Below, piece by piece: positions 34,715-44,479 of a stretch of 64,000 nt of DNA (its first letter is position 1; every line of letters starts with the position of its first letter). The position numbers were made by a program, and so were the translations under genes. Source of the DNA: Labrys sp. KNU-23 (GTDB taxonomy: Bacteria > Pseudomonadota > Alphaproteobacteria > Rhizobiales > Labraceae); the NCBI RefSeq assembly GCF_008330945.1, contig NZ_CP043488.1:2082501-2146500 (forward strand), written 5' to 3'. A model generated the notes under the pieces. That model saw nothing but the letters and a program-made list of their open reading frames with translations, did not search any database and had not been told where the DNA came from.

Positions 34715-35373
34715 GATCTGGCAGGCCCCCGAAATCTGGCAGGTCCGTGGTGCGGACCCTTCGGCCGGCCATCCTGGTGGTGATGCTGGCGGGTGGCGTG
34801 GATTGGGCTCACACCGTGCAGGCCCAGCAGCCCCAGCCCGATCCGGACTGGCCCTGCATCCAGCGCAAGGTCGGCACGCTGAGCGCCGGCGTGGTCTGGA
34901 GCGGGCCGGATATCGCGACGGCCGGCGACTGGACCAAGGATTTCGACACGGCGGCGATGGCCCAGAAGCTCGCCTCGCGCCGGACGCCGATCGAGGAGGT
35001 CGACGGCCTCATCGACGGCTTCGTGCAGCAGGCCGGGGCGGAGAAGGACGCCCGCCTGACGCGCCTGTTCGCCGGTGTGCTCGAACTGGTCAACGAGGAG
35101 CGCGACAAGATCCTGGGCGGCATCGGCCGCTATGCGCGCGGCCAGAACAAGCTCGCCGATCGCATCCGCGACGAGAGCGACAAGATCGGTGCCGCCAAGG
35201 ATTCCCCCAGCGCGGTGGGCAGCAAGGAAACCGATGATCTCGAGACCCAGCTCAAATGGGACAAGCGCATCTTCGAGGAGCGGGGCCGTTCGCTGACCTA
35301 TGTCTGCGAGACGCCCGTCCTGCTGGAGCGCCGCCTGTTCGACATCGCCCGGCGCATCCAGCAGCGACTGTGA
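34711..35373 (+). CDS. Exported helical protein at the end of the lut-like operon
   Basis: A 220-residue protein with a signal or anchor segment (TLRPAILVVMLAGGVDWAHTVQA). The mature part begins PDPDWPCIQRKVGTLSAGVVWSGPDI and is otherwise charged and helical; two cysteines (WPCIQ and TYVCETP) could bond. Homologues lie beside the ABC-2 permease in other PQQ clusters and in the same place as lutG in Methylobacterium. The function is unknown. It overlaps the permease gene by 4 bases. Confidence 0.78.
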   Translation: MRSGRPPKSGRSVVRTLRPAILVVMLAGGVDWAHTVQAQQPQPDPDWPCIQRKVGTLSAGVVWSGPDIATAGDWTKDFDTAAMAQKLASRRTPIEEVDGLIDGFVQQAGAEKDARLTRLFAGVLELVNEERDKILGGIGRYARGQNKLADRIRDESDKIGAAKDSPSAVGSKETDDLETQLKWDKRIFEERGRSLTYVCETPVLLERRLFDIARRIQQRL

Positions 35374-35525
35374 GAAAGATGACCCGCAGGCCGTTCGAAA
35401 GAAGCGCGCAGCGCGATATGAGATGGCAGCGCAGGCCCGGATAACTGGAACAGAGCCTTTTGAAGGAGGTTTGGAAGAGTACCCAGGGGCTTGGGGCACT
35501 TCACCCACTTCAAAGGAGAAGGCCA

Positions 35526-35795
35526 GTGATCAAGTCAGTCTGTGTCGCGGCGGCTCTCACATTGGGTCTGGCAACAAGTGCGATGGCAGCGCCCAACGCC
35601 GTGTGGACACGCGCCAGCCAGTGCAATGAATCACAGCTCAAACAGATGAAGAACAGCGTGGATTCGATTCGGGATCCGCTGCGACAGGAAGCGGCCCTGG
35701 AGGAATTGGACATGGCCGTGGCATTGCTGCAGGACAATGATCCTGATGGATGCATGATGCATCTCAGCAATGCCGCCGAATATGTTACGCCATGA
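35526..35795 (+). CDS. Small exported protein, 89 residues
   Basis: A GTG start at 35526 has AAGGAG eight bases before it, and the product begins with a clear signal peptide (VCVAAALTLGLATSAMA). The mature part of about 66 residues has cysteines in ASQCNESQL and DGCMMHL and is mostly helical. The DNDPDG segment looks like the acidic half of an EF-hand loop but lacks the final glutamate. Similar small proteins with an xDGC-x-MH ending occur in Rhizobiales, to my memory. It has its own terminator and follows the lut-like genes. The function is unknown. Confidence 0.68.
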   Translation: MIKSVCVAAALTLGLATSAMAAPNAVWTRASQCNESQLKQMKNSVDSIRDPLRQEAALEELDMAVALLQDNDPDGCMMHLSNAAEYVTP

Positions 35796-35800
35796 AGTGG

Positions 35801-35821
35801 CGGGCGCTATCGCGGCGCCCG
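35801..35821 (+). terminator. Terminator after the small exported protein
   Basis: A 7-bp perfect stem CGGGCGC (35801-35807) and GCGCCCG (35815-35821) with a 7-base loop, followed by TTTCCTTTC, directly after the stop at 35795. It probably ends the lut-like transcription unit. The next 250 bases up to the following start hold nothing else that I can support. Confidence 0.65.
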
Positions 35822-36074
35822 TTTCCTTTCAACGAGGCAAAGTTCTGCACCTCATCCCTCGGCCGGAGTGAGGCCTCGATCGGCGACTCCTTCGCTCCTA
35901 CTGGCGGCAAGGATGTTGATTTCAGCTTGATCCAGGAAGGGTGCGACGCGCTTTGGATGATGTCCATGCCCTCGGAGGCCGGTGCCTGCACTCTCCACCC
36001 ATCTCGCCATTGTGAAGACCGCTCGCCTGAAGATCCTATAGGCTACTGCCGGGTTGACAGGGGAGGGACGGGCG

Positions 36075-36962
36075 ATGACCCGCATGACGGCCAAGGATTT
36101 TCCGCAGGAACTCCTCGAACTCTACGACTTCTATGCGCATGGCAAGATCTCCAAACGCGAGTTCCTCGATCGGGCCGGCAAGTTTGCCGTGGGTGGCCTG
36201 ACGGCAGCGGCCATTCTTGCCTCTCTCAGCCCCAATTACGCCTATGCGCAGCAGGTGCAGTTCACCGATCCAGACATCGTGGCCGAGTACATCACTTTTT
36301 CCTCGCCCAAGGGGAATGGCGAGGTCCGTGGCTATTTCGTGCGGCCGGCCAAGGCGACCGGTCCTGTCCCCGGCGTAGTCGTCGTCCATGAGAACAGGGG
36401 TCTCAACCCCTATATCGAGGACGTGGCACGGCGCGTCGCCAAGGCCGGGTTCGTCGCCCTGGCACCCGATGGCTTGAGCTCGGTCGGTGGCTATCCGGGC
36501 AATGACGACAAGGGGCGAGACCTGCAGGCCAAGGTCGATCCCGAAAAGCTGATGAACGATTTCTTCGCGGCGACCGAGTTCCTGATGAAGCACAAGTCGG
36601 GGACCGGCAAGGTCGGCATGACCGGCTTTTGCTATGGCGGCGGCGTCGCCAATGCCACGGCCGTGGCCTATCCCGAGCTCGCGGCCGCGGTGCCCTTCTA
36701 TGGGCGCCAGCCCAAGGCCGAGGACGTGGCACGCATCAAGGCGCCGCTGCTGATCCATTATGCGGAACTGGATACCCGTATCAACGAAGGCTGGCCGGCT
36801 TATGAGGCCGCGCTCAAGGCCGGCGGCAAGACCTATGAGGCCCATATCTATCCGGGTGTGAATCACGGTTTTCACAACGATTCCACCCCGCGCTACGACG
36901 AGGCGGCCGCCAAGCTGGCCTGGGATCGCACGATCGCCTGGTTCCGGCGCTATCTGGCCTGA
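36075..36962 (+). CDS. Secreted dienelactone-hydrolase-family protein
   Basis: A 295-residue alpha/beta hydrolase with an N-terminal leader ([31 protein letters not shown] region, basic then hydrophobic, ending AYA), which suggests export. The hydrolase has [10 protein letters not shown], the nucleophile elbow [10 protein letters not shown] with cysteine as nucleophile, the aspartate segment [12 protein letters not shown] and the histidine in [11 protein letters not shown]. Cysteine-Asp-His is the dienelactone hydrolase triad. The substrate is unknown. GGGAGGGACGGG precedes ATG 36075; an earlier in-frame start at 36054 is less likely. Confidence 0.87.
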   Translation: MTRMTAKDFPQELLELYDFYAHGKISKREFLDRAGKFAVGGLTAAAILASLSPNYAYAQQVQFTDPDIVAEYITFSSPKGNGEVRGYFVRPAKATGPVPGVVVVHENRGLNPYIEDVARRVAKAGFVALAPDGLSSVGGYPGNDDKGRDLQAKVDPEKLMNDFFAATEFLMKHKSGTGKVGMTGFCYGGGVANATAVAYPELAAAVPFYGRQPKAEDVARIKAPLLIHYAELDTRINEGWPAYEAALKAGGKTYEAHIYPGVNHGFHNDSTPRYDEAAAKLAWDRTIAWFRRYLA

Positions 36963-37292
36963 GGCGGTCAGCCCGATCCGGTTTTCAACGTGTCGCTGTG
37001 CGACCTGCCGCTCCTGCCAAAGTGCAGGATGCGCCGACTGCCTATGATGGTGGGACGGCCTCATCCGGGCGCTGACTGCTGCCGTGTGGCGGCCGGCAAG
37101 TTAATCTGACATTTCACGATTTTTTTGCTACGGAATGAAAATTCCATAGAAGGGTGGTTGTCTTACTATTTGAACAGGCACGACCTATATACGACGGAAT
37201 ATGTTGGATGCTGGGTCCGGCATCGATATTTTGGCCGCCGTCCTGCCCAAGAGGCAGGCACCAGGATAGTGTAGGATATTGGGCGTTTTACG
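36963..37292. other. Intergenic stretch without a gene
   Basis: A 330-base gap. The centre (about 37100-37210) is AT-rich, with a run of seven T at 37120-37127 and a small dyad GGAAT (37132-37136)/ATTCC (37141-37145). This may hold the promoter of the next small gene. Frames across it show no protein-like sequence. Confidence 0.5.
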
Positions 37293-37598
37293 ATGCGGAA
37301 TCCGCCGAAGCCGGACCCCGAATTGCTGCGGACCTGCTATCTTTCCGGGCAGATGACCGAGGCTCAATGGCAGGAGCATGTCGCCAATGGCGATGTCGAG
37401 GAGCTTGCCGGCGCCGCGGACGACAGTGCCTCGATTTCGTCCCTGGAAGCCGCAATGATCCTCGGCAGGGAGGCCATGCAGTTGCGGGCCCGGCAATTCA
37501 TGGACAAGCACCCGGAACTCTCGGTTACCGATCTCATGGTCGAGTTCGCTTTGCTAGAGGCGGAAGCGCTGATCACCGCGAGAAATCGGGCGGCGTAG
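37293..37598 (+). CDS. Small acidic helical protein, 101 residues
   Basis: A 101-residue soluble protein without signal peptide. The first third reads as LLRTCYLSGQMTEAQWQEHVANGDVEEL and the second half is helical (SSLEAAMILGREAMQLRARQF and VTDLMVEFALLEAEALITARN). I do not recognise the family. It faces the IclR gene; the stops are 13 bases apart. The codon usage and the clear helical pattern support a real gene. A weak ribosome site (GGATATTGGGCG) precedes the ATG. Confidence 0.5.
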   Translation: MRNPPKPDPELLRTCYLSGQMTEAQWQEHVANGDVEELAGAADDSASISSLEAAMILGREAMQLRARQFMDKHPELSVTDLMVEFALLEAEALITARNRAA

Positions 37599-37611
37599 CA
37601 GCAGATCTCGT

Positions 37612-38427
37612 TCACCGCCGGGCCTGCCACCCCAATCGACTCTCGATGCGCCGGGCACTGGCCTTGACCAGGGCGATCAGATCAGGGTCCTTCTGCTCGA
37701 GCTTCCTGTCCGGCACCACGATCGAGATCGTGGCGCGGCAGGCGCCCTGGCTGTCGCGGATCGGGGCGGCGATGCAGGCAACCGCGAAGTCGGAATCGCC
37801 GGCCTGGATGGAAAGGCCCTGTTCCAGGGCTTCGGCCGCTATCCTGGCCAGCACATTGTTGTCCGTCTCGGCCCGGCCGGTCGGCGAGGCGACCGCCGAG
37901 CGCGCGAAGATTTCGCGCCGTTCCGCTTCCGGCAGATGGCCGACCAATATGCGGCCGGATGCCGTCCAGTTCAGCGGGCTGCGCGTGCCGACGCGCGAGG
38001 TGACCTGGAAATGGTCCTTGCCCTCTTCCATGGCCAGCACGACCATGTGGTCGCCGTCCCGCCCGCAGATCTGGATGGTCTCGCCCGAACTCTGGGCGAG
38101 CTCATGCATCTCCTGCTCCGCCACGTTGAGGAGGTCGAGCGTGCGCGCATAGGTCAGGCCATAGTGATAGAGGCGGGGCCCGAGCCAGAGCAGGCCGCCA
38201 TCCTGGCGGTCGAGCATCTCCTTCTCCACCAGGTCGTCGACGATGACATAGATCGTCGACAGGGGCGCGCCGATGTCGCGCGCGATCTCATAGGCGGTGG
38301 CAGGACGCTCGACCTTCTGCAGATAGTCGAGAATCTGCAGGGCACGGTCGATGCCGCTGGTACGCGAGCGGCGCCGGGTGGCACCGCCCTCATTGGCATC
38401 ATCACGTTCGAGGGCTGTCGTGGACAT
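37612..38427 (-). CDS. IclR-family transcriptional regulator
   Basis: A 271-residue regulator. The N-terminal winged helix (about 20-85) has SGIDRALQILDYLQKVERPATAYEIARDIGAPLSTIYVIVDDLVEKEML. The C-terminal effector domain has the RVGTRSPLNWTASGRILVGHLP and GDSDFAVACIAAPIRD blocks common to IclR proteins. It lies 64 bases after the PLP-enzyme gene at the end of the peptide/amino-acid locus and probably controls it. The likely ligand is an intermediate of that pathway. Confidence 0.9.
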   Translation of the reverse strand: MSTTALERDDANEGGATRRRSRTSGIDRALQILDYLQKVERPATAYEIARDIGAPLSTIYVIVDDLVEKEMLDRQDGGLLWLGPRLYHYGLTYARTLDLLNVAEQEMHELAQSSGETIQICGRDGDHMVVLAMEEGKDHFQVTSRVGTRSPLNWTASGRILVGHLPEAERREIFARSAVASPTGRAETDNNVLARIAAEALEQGLSIQAGDSDFAVACIAAPIRDSQGACRATISIVVPDRKLEQKDPDLIALVKASARRIESRLGWQARR

Positions 38428-38491
38428 GGGATTCGGAGCTTTCCATCATGCATCATTCTATGCCGCGGTCGCGGCAATGAACAAGCAGGGC

Positions 38492-39691
38492 TCAGTCCGG
38501 CCATTGCAGAATGGCGGCCTCTTTGGCCAGCAGGCGGTCCTCGAAGGGGGTGGCGATCGGCAGGTTGGACTTGCGGGCCTGTTCGAGTTCCTCAGCGAGG
38601 CGGGCCGCCACGATGTCTTCCTCGTCCGGGTGCAGGTTGCAGGGATCGAGGAAGAAGTAGCCGTGCTCGACCTCGTGATCGCGCACGATCACCGGGCGAT
38701 CCCCAGCGGCCAGACGGTCGGCCAGGTCCCAGGCGGTGATGCGGGCCTCCTGCGGGTCGATGAAGACCTGGAGCCGATCGAGCGGATTGTTGGTCGGATC
38801 GGGGACGACCACCGCCTTCACGCCCTGCTTGCCGTCGAGAGCCGCCAGCCAGCAATCGAGGGCCTTGCGCTCGCGAGCGCGGATGCCGTCGTGATCGCGC
38901 GTCTTCCAGGCCTGCAGGGCGGCCAGCGTGCCAACGATGCCTTCCTTGCCCACCTTCATGCCGCGACCGATGCCGCGGTTCTGCAGATAGACGTTGCGCA
39001 CCAGTTCCTTGGGGCCGGCCACGATGCCGGAGGTCGGGCCGCCGAGAAATTTGTGGCCGGAATAGAGGACGAGGTCGGCGCCATCGGCGAGGAAGCCTTG
39101 GAGGTCATATTCGGAGGCGGCATCGACGATGACGGGAATGCCGCGCTCATGGGCGACCTTGGCGAAGACCCTGAGCGGGATCTGCGCATAGTCGACGACG
39201 TGGTGGGAGACCACATAGACGGCGGCGGCGGTGCGATCGGTGATGGCGCCGGCCAGATGGTAGGCCGAGGCGCTGGTGGCCTGGCCGATCGGCACGACCT
39301 TGGCGCCGGTGAGGCGGATCGCCTGCTCGACAGGGGCACCGTAGCTGACCATGTGGCCGGACTGGATGATCACCTCGTTCTGCAGGCCTGTCGCATCGGG
39401 CAGGCGTTCGATGGCGGCAAGATCGCTGCCGGTCATGGCGGCGGCGACGGCGAGGCTGATCGCGGCCGAGCATGAGGCGGTGATGAAGCCCGCCTCCGCG
39501 CCGGTCAGGTTGGCGATCACCGCGCTCGCCTTGCGATGCAGGTCGCCGAGTTCGACGAATTCGCTGAGGATCGCGGAGACCGCTTCCACTGCAGGCGGCA
39601 CCACGATGGAGGCACCGAGCGAGGTCATGGTCCCGGATACGTTGATGACGGGCCTGAGGCCGAGGCGGCTGCGGATATCGTTGGTGGACAT
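38492..39691 (-). CDS. SelA-like PLP-dependent enzyme (DgaE-type lyase or related)
   Basis: A 399-residue fold-type I PLP enzyme of the SelA-like group: GLRPVINVSGTMTSLG at the start, EAGFITASCSAAISLAVAAAM, PVIVDAASEYDL and the PLP lysine in LVLYSGHKFLGGPTSGI. This subfamily includes D-glucosaminate-6-phosphate ammonia-lyase and uncharacterised enzymes next to amidohydrolases such as the one at 42386. It may eliminate ammonia from a D-amino acid or aminated acid; RidA, encoded just upstream, would then deaminate the enamine/imine product. ATG 39691 was chosen. Confidence 0.85.
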   Translation of the reverse strand: MSTNDIRSRLGLRPVINVSGTMTSLGASIVVPPAVEAVSAILSEFVELGDLHRKASAVIANLTGAEAGFITASCSAAISLAVAAAMTGSDLAAIERLPDATGLQNEVIIQSGHMVSYGAPVEQAIRLTGAKVVPIGQATSASAYHLAGAITDRTAAAVYVVSHHVVDYAQIPLRVFAKVAHERGIPVIVDAASEYDLQGFLADGADLVLYSGHKFLGGPTSGIVAGPKELVRNVYLQNRGIGRGMKVGKEGIVGTLAALQAWKTRDHDGIRARERKALDCWLAALDGKQGVKAVVVPDPTNNPLDRLQVFIDPQEARITAWDLADRLAAGDRPVIVRDHEVEHGYFFLDPCNLHPDEEDIVAARLAEELEQARKSNLPIATPFEDRLLAKEAAILQWPD

Positions 39692-39752
39692 GGGAGGGTG
39701 CTCCGAAGGGCGATGAAGGATTGACGCCAATGCGTATTGGCATCGATTCTTT

Positions 39753-39835
39753 CTGGGACCGCTGGCTTCCAGCCGGCTCTTGGACACGCCCCGCCGGATG
39801 GAAAAGAAGAGCCGGCTGGAAGCCAACGGTCCCAG
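39753..39835. repeat. 29-bp inverted repeat between the RidA and PLP genes
   Basis: Left arm 39753-39781 begins CTGGGACCGCTGGCTTCCAG and right arm 39807-39835 ends CTGGAAGCCAACGGTCCCAG; the arms differ at one base in 29. A 25-base spacer separates them. This would form a very stable hairpin in the transcript. It differs in sequence from the repeats at 25.8, 32.9 and 49 kb. Confidence 0.85.
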
Positions 39836-39853
39836 GAAAACGATAGGCTGCCG

Positions 39854-40345
39854 TCAGTCGATGGCCACGATGGCTTCGATCTCGACGGTGATCTGGCCGG
39901 GCAGCGAGCCCTGGCCGACCGCCGAACGGGCATGGATGCCGCCGTCGCCGAAGACTTCGATGAACAGGTCCGAACAGCCATTGATCACGGCCGGATGCTG
40001 GGCGAAATCGGGCGCCGCATTGACCATGCCGAAGAGCTTGACCACCCGCCGTACCCGGGAGAGATCGCCGAGCGCGTCCTGCATGACGGCGATCAGGTTG
40101 ATGCCGGTCAGGCGGGCGTGCTGATAGGCTTCCTCGACCGAGACTCCGGCGCCAACCTTGCCGGTGTGCGAGCGGCCGTCGGCATGGTTCGGACCCTGGC
40201 CGGACAGGAACAGCAATTTGCCCTCCTGCACATGGGTGACGAAATTGGCGATGGGCGCGGGCGCAACGGGAAGCTTGATTCCGAGGGCTGCCAGCCGCTC
40301 ATAGGGCGAGGCGTGCGGGCGTGGAACCGTCCCGGAAATGGTCAT
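39854..40345 (-). CDS. RidA-family (YjgF/UK114) protein
   Basis: A 163-residue RidA-like protein with SPYERLAALGIKLPVAP, LLFLSGQGPNHADGR, the conserved arginine segment LSRVRRVVKLFGMVNAAPDFAQHP and a C-terminal ARSAVGQGSLPGQITVEIEAIVAI. RidA proteins hydrolyse reactive enamine/imine products of PLP lyases, and the next gene encodes such an enzyme. ATG 40345 follows GGAGTG; a start at 40360 would add 5 residues. It is longer than RidA (about 128) and matches the YjgF_endoribonc_like subgroup, often found with amino-acid catabolism. Confidence 0.88.
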   Translation of the reverse strand: MTISGTVPRPHASPYERLAALGIKLPVAPAPIANFVTHVQEGKLLFLSGQGPNHADGRSHTGKVGAGVSVEEAYQHARLTGINLIAVMQDALGDLSRVRRVVKLFGMVNAAPDFAQHPAVINGCSDLFIEVFGDGGIHARSAVGQGSLPGQITVEIEAIVAID

Positions 40346-40380
40346 TGAAAAACACTCCAATTATGCAAATAGCCCGGTCT

Positions 40381-41369
40381 TCATGCGAAGAGCTCGGCTT
40401 GACGGATGCAGGCGACATAGTGGCCACCGCCGATAGGCTCGACCGGCGGGATGGTGGTCGAGCAGGCCGGCGCGGCGGCGGGGCAACGGGTCCGGAACAC
40501 GCAGCCCGAGGGCGGCGCGATGGGGCTGGGAATGTCGCCCTGCAGCGGCACGCGCGTGCGCCGGCGGGTGGGATCGGGCACCGGCGCGGTCGCCAGCAGC
40601 GCCTTGGTATAGGGGTGGCGCGGGGCGGCATAGACCTGCCGGCTCGGGCCCCGCTCCATGACGCGGCCGAGATACATCACCACCACCTCGTCGCACAGAT
40701 ATTCGACGACGGAGAGGTCGTGGGCGATGAACAGCATGGTCAGGCTCAGCTTCTTCTTGAGATCGCCGAGCAGATTGAGGACCTGGGCCTGCACGGAGAC
40801 GTCGAGGGCCGAGACGGGCTCATCGGCGACGATGAATTCGGGTTCGACCGCGATGGCCCTGGCGATGCCGATGCGCTGGCGCTGGCCTCCGGAGAATTCA
40901 TGCGGAAAGCGCGTGGCATAGTCGGGCGACAGGCCGACCAGGCTGAGCAGTTCGGCGACGCGTTCGGCGCGCGCCTTGCCGCGCGGGTAGCCGCAGGTGT
41001 CGAGCGCCTCGCCGATGATGGCCGAGATGCGCATGCGCGGATTGAGGCTGGAGAAGGGGTCCTGGAAGACGATCTGCAGCCGGCGTCGATAGGCCAGCAT
41101 TTCCCTGGTGCTGAGGCCGAACAGGTCGACGCCGTCGAAGATCGCCTTGCCGGAGGTCGGCTCGACCAGGCGCAGCACGGAGCGCCCGGCGGTGGTCTTG
41201 CCCGAACCGGATTCGCCGACCAGGCCCACCGTGGCGCCGCGACGGACATCGAAGCTGACATCCTCGACGGCATGCACGATGCGCCCGTTGCGGGCCGGGA
41301 AATGCTTGGTGAGGTTCTGCACGCTGAGCAGCGGCGTGCCGGCCGCGGCCTGGGGGGAGGGGGCTGTCG

Positions 41370-41373
<4 letters not shown>
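40381..41373 (-). CDS. Peptide ABC transporter ATP-binding protein (DppF/OppF type)
   Basis: A 330-residue ATPase: Walker [14 protein letters not shown], signature [15 protein letters not shown], Walker [16 protein letters not shown], and a C-terminal oligopeptide-type extension with cysteines in [15 protein letters not shown] that may bind an iron-sulfur cluster. It forms a heterodimer with the next ATPase to power the Dpp-type importer. ATG 41373 overlaps the previous stop in ATGA; a start at 41394 is unlikely. Confidence 0.93.
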
Positions 41374-42385
<1,012 letters not shown>

Positions 42386-42389
<4 letters not shown>

Positions 42390-43612
42390 GACTGCCACCC
42401 GCAATGGGGGCAGGCGTGCTTGCCGGTCGTCGGCGCCTGGGCCGGGACATAGCGCTCCGCGGCAATCACCTCGGCGCCCAGCACGACCTGGCGCGGCTCG
42501 AACACCCGGGTGAGCCGGCTGAGCGCGCCCTGCGAGTCCTTGACGGTGATGTCGGCGCCGACGACGTCGAACAGCGTGAATTCGGCCGGCCGGCCCTTGT
42601 CCAGCAACCCGTCCGCCTTGAGGCCGATGGCTCGGCGCGGCGCGGTGGTTACGGCGGCGACCACCTCCTCCAGTCTCATGCCGAGCGAGAGGAGCTTCGA
42701 CATGGTGGTGGCCATGTCCCACACCGCCCCGTCGAGCGAGCGATTGTGCAGGTCGGTGGAGATGGTCCGGGGCGGCAGGCCACGCGCCAGGGCCGCCTTG
42801 GCGACGTCAAAGGAGAAGGAAGCGCCGCCATGGCCGACATCGAGCACGATGCCGCGCGCTGCCGCCTCCTCGGCGAGGCGATAGAGGTCCTCGTCCTCCA
42901 GGATCGAGCTGCCGGCCTTGCCGTTGAAGCAGTGGGTGACGATGTCGCCCTCGGTCAGCAGGCTGAGGACGTCATCATAGAGCGGCGGCGGCTCGCCGAC
43001 ATGCACCATCAAGGGCAGCTTGAGGATGCGGCCGAGTTTCTTGGCGAGCTTGACGGGCGTGAGGTCCCAGCCGCCGGTGATGACATGGCTGGCACGCACC
43101 TTCAGGCCGACGATGACGTCGCGGTTCTTCTCCACCGTGGCGATGATGCGCTCGAAATCGATGGAGCGGATGTCCAAGAGCTCGCTGACACGGTTGCAGG
43201 CGACCAGGCCGATCGAGCCGAGATTGAGGAAGGCGTAGACGTTCTCCCGTGCCGGCTCGATGATGAATTCGCGCAGGCCATGGAAATTGGCCTCTCCGGC
43301 CGAGCCGGCATCGACCATGGTGGTGACGCCTCGCGCGGCGCCGCATTGCTCGGGCCGGAGCGAGATGTCGGTGCCGCCATACCAGACATGAACGTGAAGG
43401 TCGGCCCAGCCCGGCGACAGGAAGCGCCCGCCGGCATCGAGGATACGGATATCGTCGCTGGCCGCGATCGAGGTCGCGACGTCGGCGATGCGGCCCTCAC
43501 GGTCGACCAGGATGTCGAGGGGCGTGCCGGACGGGGCGGCGGTGAAGCCGATGGTCCTGGCACCCTTGATGAGCAGCGGCCGGTCGGCCTGAGGGAAACG
43601 GTTGCCGATCAT
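42386..43612 (-). CDS. Amidohydrolase/deacetylase-family metallohydrolase
   Basis: A 408-residue amidohydrolase-superfamily protein: metal motif GWADLHVHVWYGG, a possible bridging lysine in VIVGLKVRASHV, LPLMVHVGEPP and DIVTHCFNGK histidines, and HGGASFSF and STDLHNRS. It resembles the Atu3266/EF0837 group of esterase/deacetylases, which often sit next to SelA-like PLP genes. A likely job is deacylation of an N-acyl amino acid (maybe D-form). An unusual C-terminal CPHCGW end could bind metal. It lies within the peptide importer operon. Confidence 0.85.
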
Positions 43613-43615
43613 GGC

Positions 43616-44479
43616 TCAGATATCCTTTGCCAGGCGCGGATCGAGGAGATCGCGCAGGCCGTCGCCGACCAGTTGCAGCGACAGCACGGTGACGACGATG
43701 GCGGCTCCGGGGAACCACATCAGCCAGCCCGCCTTGTCCATGAATTGACGCCCGACGCTGATCATGGTGCCCCAGGTCGGCGTGTCGGGCGAAATGCCGA
43801 CGCCGAGGAAGGACAGGCCGGCTTCGGCGAGGATGGCATTGGCGAAGATGAAGGTGCCCTGCACCAGCAGAGGCGAGGTGACGTTGCGCAGGACATGGCG
43901 CAGCAGGATCTTCCAGGTCGGTACGCCCAGCGCACGAGCGGCCTCGACATAGGGCAGTTCCCGGATCACCAAAGTGGAGGCGCGTACCACGCGGGCGAGG
44001 CGCGGGGCATAGACGATGCCGAGCGCGATGATGACGTTGATGGCGGAGGCACCGAGGGCGGCGACCAGCGCGATCGCCAGCAGGATGTCGGGGAAGGCCA
44101 TCATCGCGTCGATCACGCGCGAGAGGGGGGTATCGGCCTCGCGGAAGAAGCCCGCGGTGAGGCCGAGCGCGATGCCGATCAGCGAGGCCAGCACCACCAC
44201 GGCAAGGCCGACGGACAGGGAGGTCTGGGCCGCATAGAGCATGCGGGTGAAGATGTCGCGACCGAGATCGTCGGTGCCGAACAGATGGACGAGGCTCGGC
44301 CCCTTCAGGCGATTGGCGACCGAGAGCTTGGTCGGCGAATAGGGGGCGATCAGCGGCGCCAGGATCGCGGCCAGGGCGATGATGGCGAGAACGGCAAGAC
44401 CGATGAACGAGGTCGGCCGCCTGATCAGGCGGGACAGCAGGCCGGGCGCCGCCTGGTAGGAGGGGGAGATGGCAGCCAT
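43616..44479 (-). CDS. Peptide ABC transporter permease (DppC type)
   Basis: A 287-residue permease with six membrane segments. The cytoplasmic loop that contacts the ATPase is EAARALGVPTWKILLRHVLRNVTSPLLV. The N-terminal segment RRPTSFIGLAVLAIIALAAILAPLIAPY is typical of DppC/OppC. ATG 44479 shares one base with the DppB-type stop. It forms the membrane channel with the next subunit. Confidence 0.93.
   Translation of the reverse strand: MAAISPSYQAAPGLLSRLIRRPTSFIGLAVLAIIALAAILAPLIAPYSPTKLSVANRLKGPSLVHLFGTDDLGRDIFTRMLYAAQTSLSVGLAVVVLASLIGIALGLTAGFFREADTPLSRVIDAMMAFPDILLAIALVAALGASAINVIIALGIVYAPRLARVVRASTLVIRELPYVEAARALGVPTWKILLRHVLRNVTSPLLVQGTFIFANAILAEAGLSFLGVGISPDTPTWGTMISVGRQFMDKAGWLMWFPGAAIVVTVLSLQLVGDGLRDLLDPRLAKDI

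Noticed and set aside
37120..37145. T-run and GGAAT/ATTCC dyad as an IclR operator
   Set aside because: The dyad is only 5 bp and lies far from the IclR gene start and from the peptide operon promoters; too weak to claim.
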